Of a stretch of DNA of 64,000 bases, positions 16,607 through 25,056 are shown piece after piece. A model generated the notes under the pieces. That model did not search any database and was not told the DNA's origin. It was given only the letters and a program-made list of their open reading frames with translations. Positions within the stretch are counted from its first letter, which is position 1; the number at the start of each line of letters is the position of its first letter. Origin of the DNA: a virus; the IMG/VR virus record IMGVR_UViG_3300021376_000023, positions 31,318 to 95,317 of that record; one strand, given 5' to 3'. The position numbers and the translations under genes were made by a program.

Positions 16607-16629
16607 TTTTCTAGACATAAATATGGTAT

Positions 16630-17373
16630 ATGGCCGTAGCAACAATTTCTGTTAATTTCGCAACTTTATCTGACGCACGCGCTGGTACTAGTACAGTAAC
16701 AAGTATCAATCCCAAGCAGTTAAAAGATTTATTTAATAGCGCCAATAACATGTACGATATTAGCGTTAAGAGCATTACAACAAACGGTAACGTTACAATT
16801 AATGGCACGGTAAATGCCTCTGCAGGATATGCAGGTAATTTTGTTGCTTCTGGAACAATATCAGGCACAGGCTGGGCTGGTAATCTTGGAGTTACCGGTA
16901 ATATTTCTGCTACTCAAGGGTGGAACGGTAATTTAACGGTCACAGGTAGTATTTTTGCTTCTAACGGATATGCTGGTACCCTCTCGGTAACAGGTAATAT
17001 TCAAGCCACCCAAGATATCATTGCATATTATTCTGATAAAAGATTAAAAAACATTAGCGGTAATATTTCTGGTGCTCTAGAAAAAGTAAACAAGCTAAAC
17101 GGCATATATTATACTAATAATGATGTGGCAAACTCTTTTGGCTATAATGATACAGAAAACAAAGTCGGTTTAATAGCTCAAGAGGTGAAAGAAGTTTTAC
17201 CAGAATCCGTAAAACTAGCTCCGTTTGATTCAGACGGAAATAGTAAGAGTATTTCCGGTCAAAATTATTTAACTGTTCAGTATGATAAGATTGTTCCTTT
17301 ACTTGTTGAAGCAATAAAAGAGCTTACAGCAAAAGTTAAAGATTTAGAAGCATCTAAGACGTTGGAGAAGTAA
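16630..17373 (+). CDS. Fibre protein with C-terminal S74 chaperone peptidase
   Basis: The protein has 247 residues. The N-terminal ~130 residues are Gly/Asn/Thr repeats of the type GWNGNLTVTGSIFASNGYAG. They lead to YYSDKRLKNISGNI...LIAQEVKEVLPE...YDKIVPLLVEAIKELTAKV, the Peptidase_S74 intramolecular chaperone. This domain trimerises the fibre and then cuts itself off at the Ser of the SDKRLK motif. The C-terminal helix is a coiled coil. A TAAATA box is 6 nt before the ATG. Confidence 0.8.
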   Translation: MAVATISVNFATLSDARAGTSTVTSINPKQLKDLFNSANNMYDISVKSITTNGNVTINGTVNASAGYAGNFVASGTISGTGWAGNLGVTGNISATQGWNGNLTVTGSIFASNGYAGTLSVTGNIQATQDIIAYYSDKRLKNISGNISGALEKVNKLNGIYYTNNDVANSFGYNDTENKVGLIAQEVKEVLPESVKLAPFDSDGNSKSISGQNYLTVQYDKIVPLLVEAIKELTAKVKDLEASKTLEK

Positions 17374-17374
17374 C

Positions 17375-18136
17375 ATGCCGACAACCGGCAATAATCTGTC
17401 ATTAAATCAGCTAGCAGCTGCTACAGGGCAAGCGGTTAAAGGTCTTTCTAATGCCGCTGGTGGAACAGGCCCAAATATAAATATATCACATTTTACGATC
17501 ACCGGTGTTACAACCCCTACCTGGAATGTAGCTACTGTAGCTTATGGCGGCAATTTTACCGCGTCCGGTAATTTTTCAGGAGCAGGATCAAGATTTGGTA
17601 GAATAAGTTCAAGAGATGCAAATTTTACCTGGGGAACTACACCTGCAGGATCATCAGTGGTTTCAACAGCAGGCTTTCAAAGAACGTTTAACAACGCTTA
17701 TAACCCAGGCGGCACATCATGTTCTTCCTCAGCGGTAAGAACTGTTACATTAAGATTTAATGATGGGTTTAATGATGATGCAACAAATTATAATGCTACA
17801 TTAGTAACCGGTAACATAACACTTTATTCGCCCCCAGCACCTTCTTTCTCTGTTACAGGGAAAACACAACCCCCTCGACCTTGTAACACAGGCGGCGGTT
17901 GTGGAGGCTTATGTCGAGGAGCATCTATTTCTGTTAGTAGTACAGCAGGTAATTGGCAAGGTGTTGCCGGTGGTTCTGTAAACTACTATATTAATGGTGG
18001 GTTTGCCGGGTCTAACGGAGGAGGTGGGTTCACCTATACCAATCTTTGCGGTAACACGTTATATTCGCTGTACGTGCAAAACTCTTATAGCTGTAATAGC
18101 AGTACACAAAACGTCACCACCCCAGCATACATTTAA
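17375..18136 (+). CDS. Fibre-associated protein with cysteine-rich segment
   Basis: The protein has 253 residues, beta-rich and low in charge. It starts one base after the S74 fibre gene, with a good GGAG about 8 nt before the ATG. A segment near residue 170 (PCNTGGGCGGLC) is Cys and Gly rich, and further Cys residues occur near the end. TG-type repeats near the start resemble the fibre before it. A partner or tip of that fibre is likely. The fold is not recognised; a lectin-like or Ig-like domain is possible. Confidence 0.5.
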   Translation: MPTTGNNLSLNQLAAATGQAVKGLSNAAGGTGPNINISHFTITGVTTPTWNVATVAYGGNFTASGNFSGAGSRFGRISSRDANFTWGTTPAGSSVVSTAGFQRTFNNAYNPGGTSCSSSAVRTVTLRFNDGFNDDATNYNATLVTGNITLYSPPAPSFSVTGKTQPPRPCNTGGGCGGLCRGASISVSSTAGNWQGVAGGSVNYYINGGFAGSNGGGGFTYTNLCGNTLYSLYVQNSYSCNSSTQNVTTPAYI

Positions 18137-18170
18137 TCTGGATTATTTTGTTATTAAGCTAATATAATAT

Positions 18171-19109
18171 ATGAGCGTAGACTTAACCTTTTTTAAGTCA
18201 AATCCAAACAATATCTTAAGAGTCAAAAGAACAGGTTCATCAAGATCGCATGTAATTATTGACTTTGTTAAGAATAACAAAAGCCTTCTTTCCGGAAAAG
18301 AATACAACGTTAAAGATTATGAAAGTATAATGTGTTATAGTGTAAGCCCTAATATAGATGAATTAAAATATTATTTAAAAAATAAAAAAAAGAACGACTA
18401 TCTCGAACTTAATGATAAGCTCGATCACTTTTATATTGCACGTGCATTAAAACTACCAATAGCAAAAATCTTGGAAAAAGATAAGGATAAAATAGTAAAA
18501 AGCTTTTATAAAATATACATTTCGTTTTTGAAGCAGTATTATGTAGAAGAGCAAGATTTAAAGAGAATTAAAAAGACTGTTAGTAATATTAGTGATTTTT
18601 CCATATTACTTCAATATCTTCCGTATGACAGTGAATATAAGAATGGTAAGAAAAGAGTTATTGTATTAGACAGAATTCGCAAATGGCTTTATTCCTATTT
18701 TTACCCCGGTTGTCTTCCTTTTATTGAATTATATGATAAAGAGCTTATATGGGCGCAAAATATTATGCAAACACTTTTACCTTTAAATTTAGAGTATGCC
18801 TATCTTAATATAGGTAGTGGTATTAAATTTGATGAGGCTAAAGATATATGGAGAGGTCTTATTAGAAGCAAATACGAAACAGCTATTAAGCTTTTATCTG
18901 AAGAGGAAGCAGAAGCCAAGGAAATTGACGACCAGGAAACGATTTTAGAAATAAATTTATTAAGAGAGAAGCTTAAGACTGTTGTTGAGGCTTTAAGGTT
19001 TGATTCAGTAAAAAGTATTCAAGAATTAATTATGTTTTGGCCAGAAGAGCTTTCACCCGGGCCTCAAATTACTATTGACCCAGTTGGCCGGTCTTTAGTC
19101 TTTAGATAA
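18171..19109 (+). CDS. Hypothetical protein sharing a C-terminal domain with 30300-31169
   Basis: The protein has 312 residues, mostly helical and charged. The C-terminal ~90 residues contain a long helix (LLSEEEAEAKEIDDQE...LREKLKTVV) ending in SIQELIMFWPEELSPGP. The gene at 30300-31169 ends in the same way (SISEIIKTWPSYLQPEP), so the two share a domain. They lie near the two ends of the glycan island. The function is unknown. The last 15 bases overlap the opposite-strand radical SAM gene. Confidence 0.55.
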   Translation: MSVDLTFFKSNPNNILRVKRTGSSRSHVIIDFVKNNKSLLSGKEYNVKDYESIMCYSVSPNIDELKYYLKNKKKNDYLELNDKLDHFYIARALKLPIAKILEKDKDKIVKSFYKIYISFLKQYYVEEQDLKRIKKTVSNISDFSILLQYLPYDSEYKNGKKRVIVLDRIRKWLYSYFYPGCLPFIELYDKELIWAQNIMQTLLPLNLEYAYLNIGSGIKFDEAKDIWRGLIRSKYETAIKLLSEEEAEAKEIDDQETILEINLLREKLKTVVEALRFDSVKSIQELIMFWPEELSPGPQITIDPVGRSLVFR

Positions 19110-20474
19110 ATAGCCCTTAATTATATTAATTAATCCTTCCAGCATAGTTTTATAAGGCTCAGGGTAAAACAATAAACACTTTAAATATTCGATAATTTTC
19201 TTTAATTCTTGCTTTGATAATGTTTCTATACAAAACTCAGGTATGAGTACATCATTAGTATGATTAATTTTTTCCATTGATAGACCATTCCATACATATT
19301 CTTCTTTACCGTTTTCATGAATCCCTTTAATTCGACTCCCCAGGGGGCCATGTACAGTATTAATATATAAACGTAATTTGTTTTTAACACAAAAATCGAC
19401 TATTCTATGGGTTTCATAAATATTTTGAATTAGCGGGCAAAACAGAAGCGAATATAATCTATTAAGCGAAAGCAATTTTTCTATATTTTTTTGTACCATG
19501 TTAAAATTACCATTTTTTCTAATAAAATTATAATTAGATTCTGTTAAAGAATCTATAGATAGCAATATACCCATATTGGGAAGTTTTGCAAATAAATCTT
19601 CTATTCTTTTGTTTAAAATAGAACCATTTGTAGTTACAAGAACAGATATATTTGGATTAATTTCTGCTATACTATCCCATATTTTATAATATAAAGGTGT
19701 TAAAAACGGCTCACCGCCTAGAAAATTTGTCGTTGTTAAATGAGGTATAAATTCTTTAAGTTGATTGACAAAAGCATCATCATAGGGTGATATTAGTTGT
19801 GGTAGTTTTTCCCTATTTTTTCTTATAGAAGATGACCACTTTCCACCACACATAATGCATTCGTAATTACAAACTGTTCCAAATTCAAAATCCATATTTA
19901 CCGGCATATCATTGTATATACTAGAACGCCATGAATTAAACTTCTTAATTAATATATTTTTGTTTAATGCAAGAATGCCTTTATAACACAAATCACAGCC
20001 TTTTGTAAAATCTAACTTAGATAATGCAGCTATTAAATCTTTTCTCTCTGTGCTATTCCACATTTCTTTTATAGTTTTGTTGGGGTAGCTACCTAAGACA
20101 TGCTGTCTATTATAACAGCATACATTGACATTTCCTGTAGAATCAAAATTAAGCGATGTATATGGTGCACAGCAAATAGGAGGCTCTCTATGTATAATGT
20201 TTTCTTCTTTTAACACTTGTATGTTGGTTAGTAGTTTTTCCCTTTCAGATTCTCTATAGAGATTATCTATTGCTGTATCTACAAACTCCTTATAGCCATA
20301 AGTGTCACACAACCACACAACAGTCTCAATAGGATTATCCACCTCATCAAGACTACCGTCGTGCGGGTTAATTCTTACCGACATTGCTTTAAATTGCTCT
20401 GTAGAAAAAGGTGCTTGTCTTTCTTGTTTTATTGCTAAAAACAAATCAATTATTTTTTCTGGAAATTTAGACAT
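19095..20474 (-). CDS. Radical SAM protein with accessory (Twitch/SPASM-like) cysteines
   Basis: The protein has 459 residues. A first Cys set near residue 100 (CCAPYTSLNFDSTGNVNVCC) is followed by a KGCDLC pair. The radical SAM core starts near residue 200 with CNYECIMC (CX3CX2C), then FLGGEPFLTP (GGEP SAM motif) and VTTNGSILN. This places an auxiliary-cluster domain before the core, as in Twitch/SPASM-type enzymes often found with surface-sugar genes. It probably modifies a peptide or sugar nucleotide. It is one of three such proteins in the island and overlaps the GT8 gene by 8 bases. Confidence 0.8.
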   Translation of the reverse strand: MSKFPEKIIDLFLAIKQERQAPFSTEQFKAMSVRINPHDGSLDEVDNPIETVVWLCDTYGYKEFVDTAIDNLYRESEREKLLTNIQVLKEENIIHREPPICCAPYTSLNFDSTGNVNVCCYNRQHVLGSYPNKTIKEMWNSTERKDLIAALSKLDFTKGCDLCYKGILALNKNILIKKFNSWRSSIYNDMPVNMDFEFGTVCNYECIMCGGKWSSSIRKNREKLPQLISPYDDAFVNQLKEFIPHLTTTNFLGGEPFLTPLYYKIWDSIAEINPNISVLVTTNGSILNKRIEDLFAKLPNMGILLSIDSLTESNYNFIRKNGNFNMVQKNIEKLLSLNRLYSLLFCPLIQNIYETHRIVDFCVKNKLRLYINTVHGPLGSRIKGIHENGKEEYVWNGLSMEKINHTNDVLIPEFCIETLSKQELKKIIEYLKCLLFYPEPYKTMLEGLINIIKGYLSKD

Positions 20475-21288
20475 ATATCTTACTTTTTTCTACGTAACTA
20501 TCAAAAATGTATTTTAGCTTGTTAATTATTAGTTTACTAGATGTTGCATTTTTTGTTATTTCATCCTTTACAAATTCTTCAAAACACTCTTCTGCTTTAT
20601 CTGAATGCCACGGCTTAACAAAACCATGATATTGAATAATATGTGCATCTTTTAAGGATTGTACAGAGGCTATAGATGAAACCACATTATATTTTTGCGG
20701 AAGGTAGAATACATCACCGGCGAAACACACATTAAATACAGGCTGATCACTCGACCATGATTTTTCGGATGCTAATTTTATTAAAGATTGCTTGTACTTA
20801 GGCTTTAAGAATTTTTTAGAAAATGACATTAAACCACAATTAAATCTTTTGCGATTTTGTTCTATTGGGCTGTTTGGCTCAATCTCAGGAATGCCTAAAT
20901 ATTTTTCACACGCAGAAAACAAATGTTTATCTTCCCATAGCTCCTTAATATCATTAAGAAATACCATATCACTATCAAATATAATAATACGATCATACCC
21001 TAAATTCCCCATCTCAAATACATCAAATCTGTAGTATAAATTATATCCCCATTTTTGGGTAGTAGGTAGGCACCCACTATAATCATTATTCTTAGCATTA
21101 ATAACAATAATGTTTTTATAAATTTTTTTAAGTGTTAAAATATTTTTTTCTGATAAACTACCATCTGATAACAATATTATATCACCATCGAACCATGGAT
21201 TACTTTCTTTTAAACTAATCAAAAAAACTTTCATACTAAGCACAAAACTATCGTTAAGAGCCAATAACATAGCAATCTTTTTATTCAT
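20467..21288 (-). CDS. Glycosyltransferase family 8
   Basis: The protein has 273 residues. RIIIFDSDMVFLNDI carries the DxD metal/nucleotide-sugar motif, RFNCGLMSFSKKFL the acceptor loop, and IIQYHGFVKPWHS the HGxxKPW signature of GT8 retaining enzymes. NLYYRFDVFEM precedes the DxD as usual. Donors of this family are UDP-sugars (Glc, Gal, GlcNAc or GalA). It is the first gene of a two-gene unit with the radical SAM gene. A second GT8 is at 31895-32695. Confidence 0.85.
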   Translation of the reverse strand: MNKKIAMLLALNDSFVLSMKVFLISLKESNPWFDGDIILLSDGSLSEKNILTLKKIYKNIIVINAKNNDYSGCLPTTQKWGYNLYYRFDVFEMGNLGYDRIIIFDSDMVFLNDIKELWEDKHLFSACEKYLGIPEIEPNSPIEQNRKRFNCGLMSFSKKFLKPKYKQSLIKLASEKSWSSDQPVFNVCFAGDVFYLPQKYNVVSSIASVQSLKDAHIIQYHGFVKPWHSDKAEECFEEFVKDEITKNATSSKLIINKLKYIFDSYVEKSKIYV

Positions 21289-21327
21289 TAATAAATAATT
21301 TAGTCAAAAACAATTTTATTTCAATGT

Positions 21328-22212
21328 ATGCCTAAAATATCTATAGTAATGCCAGTTCGCAATAACGAACAGTATTTAGATGAATCAATACAGAGTATTC
21401 TAAATCAGACAGAAAAGGACTATGAATTTTTAATATTTGCCGATAGATGTAATGAAGTAACACTATTTAAACTCTCTCAATACAAAGACAGTAGAGTTAA
21501 AATCATTTCTAACCCTAGCATAAAGGGCATTACAGACTCGTTAAACTTTCTTATATCTAATGCATCGTCTAATATAATAGCCAGACAGGATGCAGATGAC
21601 ATTTCTTCTTTAGATAGACTAAAAATATTTTTTGACGAAAATCAAAAAACTCATCTTACTACTAGTAATTTTTTTATTAAAGTAGACAATCAATTAACTT
21701 TACAAAAAAAATCTAATCTTCACGTTGTAAATTTGTTTAATTTTTTATTTTTCTATAATTTTGGAGCCCATGGGCAGTTATTCTTTAATAAACAGTTTTA
21801 TAATTCACAATTTAAATATTGTCAAGATTATGAACTCTGTAGTAGTATTTTAAGAGAGAATTTTAAAGATTTTTATTTGATTGAAAAACCGATCTATACG
21901 TATAGAAAGCATAACAATTCTATTTTTAATAATCACCGGTCAAAACAAGTTTATTTCTCTCTTTTAACATCTCAAGAAAATATTAGGCATTTTTTAGGCC
22001 TTAATCCACCTCTCTGTAAAGTAAAAGATATGCGTAACTTTTTCTTAGAACATAAGAAGCCTGTACATACTAGCGAGACACTCTTTTTATCGATGACAAA
22101 GACTATACTTGAAAGATTTAAAAGTCTTTTTTGTTCTTCTGATATAGAGAAAAATGCAGTAGACGAAACATATTACAAAGCCTATAATTCTACTTTTATT
22201 AAATCACAATAA
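21328..22212 (+). CDS. Glycosyltransferase family 2
   Basis: The protein has 294 residues. ISIVMPVRNNEQYLDESIQS and ILNQTEKDYEFLI form the GT2 (GT-A) nucleotide-binding start. IARQDADDISSLDRL is the DxD-type motif, and CQDYELCSSIL the later ED-like catalytic region. Inverting GT2 enzymes transfer sugars in O-antigen or capsule synthesis. No membrane anchor is seen. The ATG is 40 bases from the divergent GT8 start, so a very short bidirectional promoter must lie between them. The 3' end overlaps the opposite gene by 31 bases. Confidence 0.85.
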   Translation: MPKISIVMPVRNNEQYLDESIQSILNQTEKDYEFLIFADRCNEVTLFKLSQYKDSRVKIISNPSIKGITDSLNFLISNASSNIIARQDADDISSLDRLKIFFDENQKTHLTTSNFFIKVDNQLTLQKKSNLHVVNLFNFLFFYNFGAHGQLFFNKQFYNSQFKYCQDYELCSSILRENFKDFYLIEKPIYTYRKHNNSIFNNHRSKQVYFSLLTSQENIRHFLGLNPPLCKVKDMRNFFLEHKKPVHTSETLFLSMTKTILERFKSLFCSSDIEKNAVDETYYKAYNSTFIKSQ

Positions 22213-22871
22213 ATCTTTTGCAATTTTGAAAATATAAATTCTTTATCTCTTTCGGAAAAAACTACAGTCTTATGTTTTAAATTGATGCTAACTAACCATT
22301 TTCTAACCGTAGACTGAATATTTAGATCTGCAGGAAGATCGACCTCAAATACATTCTTCTGTCTGGTTTTTGTAATTATTTTATATTTTGCTATAGCAAG
22401 CAGTTTACCCTCTTCATTTAATATTGTTAACTCTTTATCAAATATAAGATTATAATGGGAATAAAAATTATAATGATTGTTATTAAATTTATAATTTCTT
22501 ATAATTTTATTTGCATATATGGAGGGAATATAATCTAGATTATTAGTTAGAAAACCTCTTTCGTAACTTCTTATTATCTTAAAGAACTTTCCACTATTTT
22601 CCAAGCAGTCTTTGTGTGACTTACCGCACGTTATATAAATTTTATTATTTTTATTAAATCTTATAGCAGCACACTTGATGTAAATTTTTTCATTATTCAT
22701 TTTTTCATAATCTGGATCTGAAAAGTTTGGCATTAGAATAATGCCGTGCTTGGTTTTATAGGGTTCGTCCCATATTTTGGTCGAACGTAAAGGCTTAGGG
22801 TCTATACTATTGAGTAATTCATAGTAATCACCACTCTTTATTGCGTTTTGTCTTTTAATTAATAAATTCAT
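22182..22871 (-). CDS. Hypothetical protein of the glycan island
   Basis: The protein has 229 residues and is basic. A short N-terminal helix is followed by a beta-rich middle (IIRNYKFNNNHYNFYSHYNL, then KELTILNEEGKLLAIAKY) and a helical end. PLRSTKIWDEPYKTKHGIILMP suggests an enzyme-like surface, but no family is recognised. The ATG is one base from the divergent start of the GT31-like gene. A minus-strand TATAAATA at 22911-22918, inside that gene, is a plausible promoter. Confidence 0.5.
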   Translation of the reverse strand: MNLLIKRQNAIKSGDYYELLNSIDPKPLRSTKIWDEPYKTKHGIILMPNFSDPDYEKMNNEKIYIKCAAIRFNKNNKIYITCGKSHKDCLENSGKFFKIIRSYERGFLTNNLDYIPSIYANKIIRNYKFNNNHYNFYSHYNLIFDKELTILNEEGKLLAIAKYKIITKTRQKNVFEVDLPADLNIQSTVRKWLVSINLKHKTVVFSERDKEFIFSKLQKIYCDLIKVEL

Positions 22872-22872
22872 T

Positions 22873-23628
22873 ATGAGACCGCTAGTATTGATATTTACCT
22901 GTAAAAAATATATTTATAGGTGTAAAGATATACAAGAAACTTGGGGCCATGACCTTAAAAAAAATAATATAGATTACTTTTTTGTTAGTGGTGACAATCT
23001 CGATATAGAGCCATATCTAAATATAGATTTTAAAGAAAGCTATGAACAACTTCCACAAAAAACATATATTACTTTTAATAGAGTAAAAGATTTAAATTAT
23101 ACCCACTTTATTAAGACAGATGACGATACATTTTTTAACGTTATTTCGTTTTTAAAAGAGCTAAACAGCTTATCAAATTTTGACTACATAGGTAAGTTTA
23201 ACAAGCAAACTTCAGCTTCTTCAAAAATTCATTATTTTAAATGTAATGATTCTTTTAAAATTCCCAAACGTATATCTAAATTTTCTTATGCAGAGGGGGG
23301 TTTTTATATTTTAAGCAAAAAAGCACTAAACTATATTTGTGCTCAAAAAGAAAGTACATTCGTCAATAAACCTACATCCTATAAGGGGGAGGATGTTTTA
23401 GTGGGTAGCATACTAAAGAATAAAGTAAAATCATTAGACATTAAAAATAACAACTCAGAAAAATTTAATATGGATCTAACTTTGTTCTCTCTTCACCCTG
23501 TAGATACTAGCATATTCAAACAGCTATACAAAAAAACCTTTAATTCTCAATTAAAAATCTTACAACAAAATCAACTTCTAAACGAATATAATATTAGAGA
23601 TAAATTCTTGGCAAATCTTAAACCTTGA
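22873..23628 (+). CDS. Glycosyltransferase family 31-like (beta-1,3-glycosyltransferase)
   Basis: The protein has 251 residues. The beginning CKKYIYRCKDIQETWGHDL matches the start of the Galactosyl_T/Fringe domain (R-x-x-I-R-x-TW). Then HFIKTDDDTFFNV (DDD metal motif), SYAEGGFYILSKKALNYI and YKGEDVLVGSIL (EDV-x-VG motif) complete the family signature. GT31 is mainly animal and plant, with scattered bacterial and viral members. It lacks the usual N-terminal membrane anchor, as expected for a cytoplasmic prokaryotic enzyme. Its start codon is one base away from the divergent gene. Confidence 0.75.
   Translation: MRPLVLIFTCKKYIYRCKDIQETWGHDLKKNNIDYFFVSGDNLDIEPYLNIDFKESYEQLPQKTYITFNRVKDLNYTHFIKTDDDTFFNVISFLKELNSLSNFDYIGKFNKQTSASSKIHYFKCNDSFKIPKRISKFSYAEGGFYILSKKALNYICAQKESTFVNKPTSYKGEDVLVGSILKNKVKSLDIKNNNSEKFNMDLTLFSLHPVDTSIFKQLYKKTFNSQLKILQQNQLLNEYNIRDKFLANLKP
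22911..22918 (-). promoter_or_regulatory. T4-type late promoter for the gene ending at 22182
   Basis: The minus strand reads TATAAATA here, inside the coding region of the divergent GT31-like gene and 40 bases before the ATG at 22871. Because the two start codons are one base apart, promoters have to lie inside the opposite gene, and this exact late consensus fits that need. Confidence 0.5.
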
Positions 23629-25006
23629 AAAAATCTTCCGGTAGCTTCTTACAAAAGCCTACTTTTTCATAAATTTCTTTACCCGCCGTATCCACGTCCA
23701 CAAAAGGAAATTGCCGCTCTAACATATATTGTCTTTGAGGCTCTTTAAAATTATTGTATTTTGATTTATCTAGCCAAAGCGTTTCCTGCCATAACTTTTT
23801 ATCGAGATAGGGATATCTTACCTCTATACCATGGACTCCACAGCAATACTCACAAGAATAAGGATTATTATCATCATAATCTATAACACCATTAATATCC
23901 TTAAGCCTTTTAAATAGCTTATTAATACCCTTAAAGCCAATGGCATCTCCACCTAAGCCGGATAAACAAATCTTATATCCTTCTTTTTTTGCTTTTAAAA
24001 AAATAAGACCGGCCCCTATAAACCCATAAGTCTCTCTACATACATATCCTACAAATTTATTTTTATAAAAATCAAAGTGAGTATAGGCATAGTCCTCGAC
24101 ATTTTTAAAAATTTCATCTCGAGTAATCTCATGCATACTATCTGTAGGGTCGATAAGCTCTTTATTGACAATATTAGGTATTAAAATCTGTTTTCCTTCT
24201 ATGATAGGTGGATTTTTAGTACTCAATCCATGGCGCCATAATAAAACATTAGACGGCTTTTCTAATACATTGACGGAATAAGCTTTAAAAGGAAGGTTAT
24301 ACTTTAACAGGGCGCTGCAAATAGCTCCGCTATCATACCCCTCACTAACACCCATAAAAATTTTTTTAGAAGCAGCAACAGTTCTTTTCAATATACTTTC
24401 ATCAAACGCCATTTTCCAATCATCTAAATTAACTTTGTGTTCATTATCTAAATCAAAAGCTGTTATTTTATTTAATTTTATATTATCATTGCTTATATCG
24501 TATGTGTAATAATAATTTCCATATACGTGAAAAATTTCTTTATACCCTAATACAGACAGTGCGCTCTTATATGAAGCTATACCTATTGTATTATTATGAA
24601 TACTAAAAAATATAGGCTTAGTACCGAAAGTGTCAGAGCCAAAAATTAATTTCTTTTTTTTCTTATCTAACAAAACGATAGTAAATTCACCATCAAGATA
24701 TTTAAAAAATTCTGCTCCATACTCTTCATATGCTTTGATTATACTTTCTCCATCTGATAGACTATCAGGGGTAATGTCTTTATAATTATATATTTCACCA
24801 TTGAAAACCATTATGATGTCACCACATTTAGAAATAAGTGGTTGAGGGGTCAAGTCTCCGGTAATACTTAGTAAATTATGTATAAAGTGAAAGCCGCTTT
24901 CGTTTTTATAAGAAGTTAAATCTGGTCCTCTAAATTTTTGATAGAAATTGGCGGCATTTAAAACTTCTTCGGATGTATCTTTATTTGTGACCAAAAAACT
25001 ACACAT
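23618..25006 (-). CDS. Asparagine synthetase-like glutamine amidotransferase
   Basis: The protein has 462 residues, shorter than AsnB (~550). After Met comes Cys2, the N-terminal nucleophile. FRGPDLTSY, MVFNGEIYNY and FKYLDGEFTIVLLD are the glutaminase motifs. The synthetase half has FMGVSEGYDSGAI (modified SGGxDS ATP loop), LSGLGGDAIGF and EVRYPYLDK. Both half-reactions thus look possible. In glycan clusters such enzymes often amidate carboxyl sugars or amino acids attached to sugars. The exact TATAAATA box ends 4 nt before the ATG. Confidence 0.8.
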   Translation of the reverse strand: MCSFLVTNKDTSEEVLNAANFYQKFRGPDLTSYKNESGFHFIHNLLSITGDLTPQPLISKCGDIIMVFNGEIYNYKDITPDSLSDGESIIKAYEEYGAEFFKYLDGEFTIVLLDKKKKKLIFGSDTFGTKPIFFSIHNNTIGIASYKSALSVLGYKEIFHVYGNYYYTYDISNDNIKLNKITAFDLDNEHKVNLDDWKMAFDESILKRTVAASKKIFMGVSEGYDSGAICSALLKYNLPFKAYSVNVLEKPSNVLLWRHGLSTKNPPIIEGKQILIPNIVNKELIDPTDSMHEITRDEIFKNVEDYAYTHFDFYKNKFVGYVCRETYGFIGAGLIFLKAKKEGYKICLSGLGGDAIGFKGINKLFKRLKDINGVIDYDDNNPYSCEYCCGVHGIEVRYPYLDKKLWQETLWLDKSKYNNFKEPQRQYMLERQFPFVDVDTAGKEIYEKVGFCKKLPEDFFKV

Positions 25007-25010
25007 AAAA

Positions 25011-25018
25011 TATTTATA
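25011..25018 (-). promoter_or_regulatory. T4-type late promoter touching the start codon
   Basis: TATAAATA on the minus strand ends 4 nt before the ATG at 25006. With the usual late-promoter spacing, transcription would begin at about the A of the ATG, making the mRNA leaderless. Confidence 0.6.
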
Positions 25019-25056
25019 CAGTAGTATAAAAAATAAAAACTACAGGTAAATAAAGC

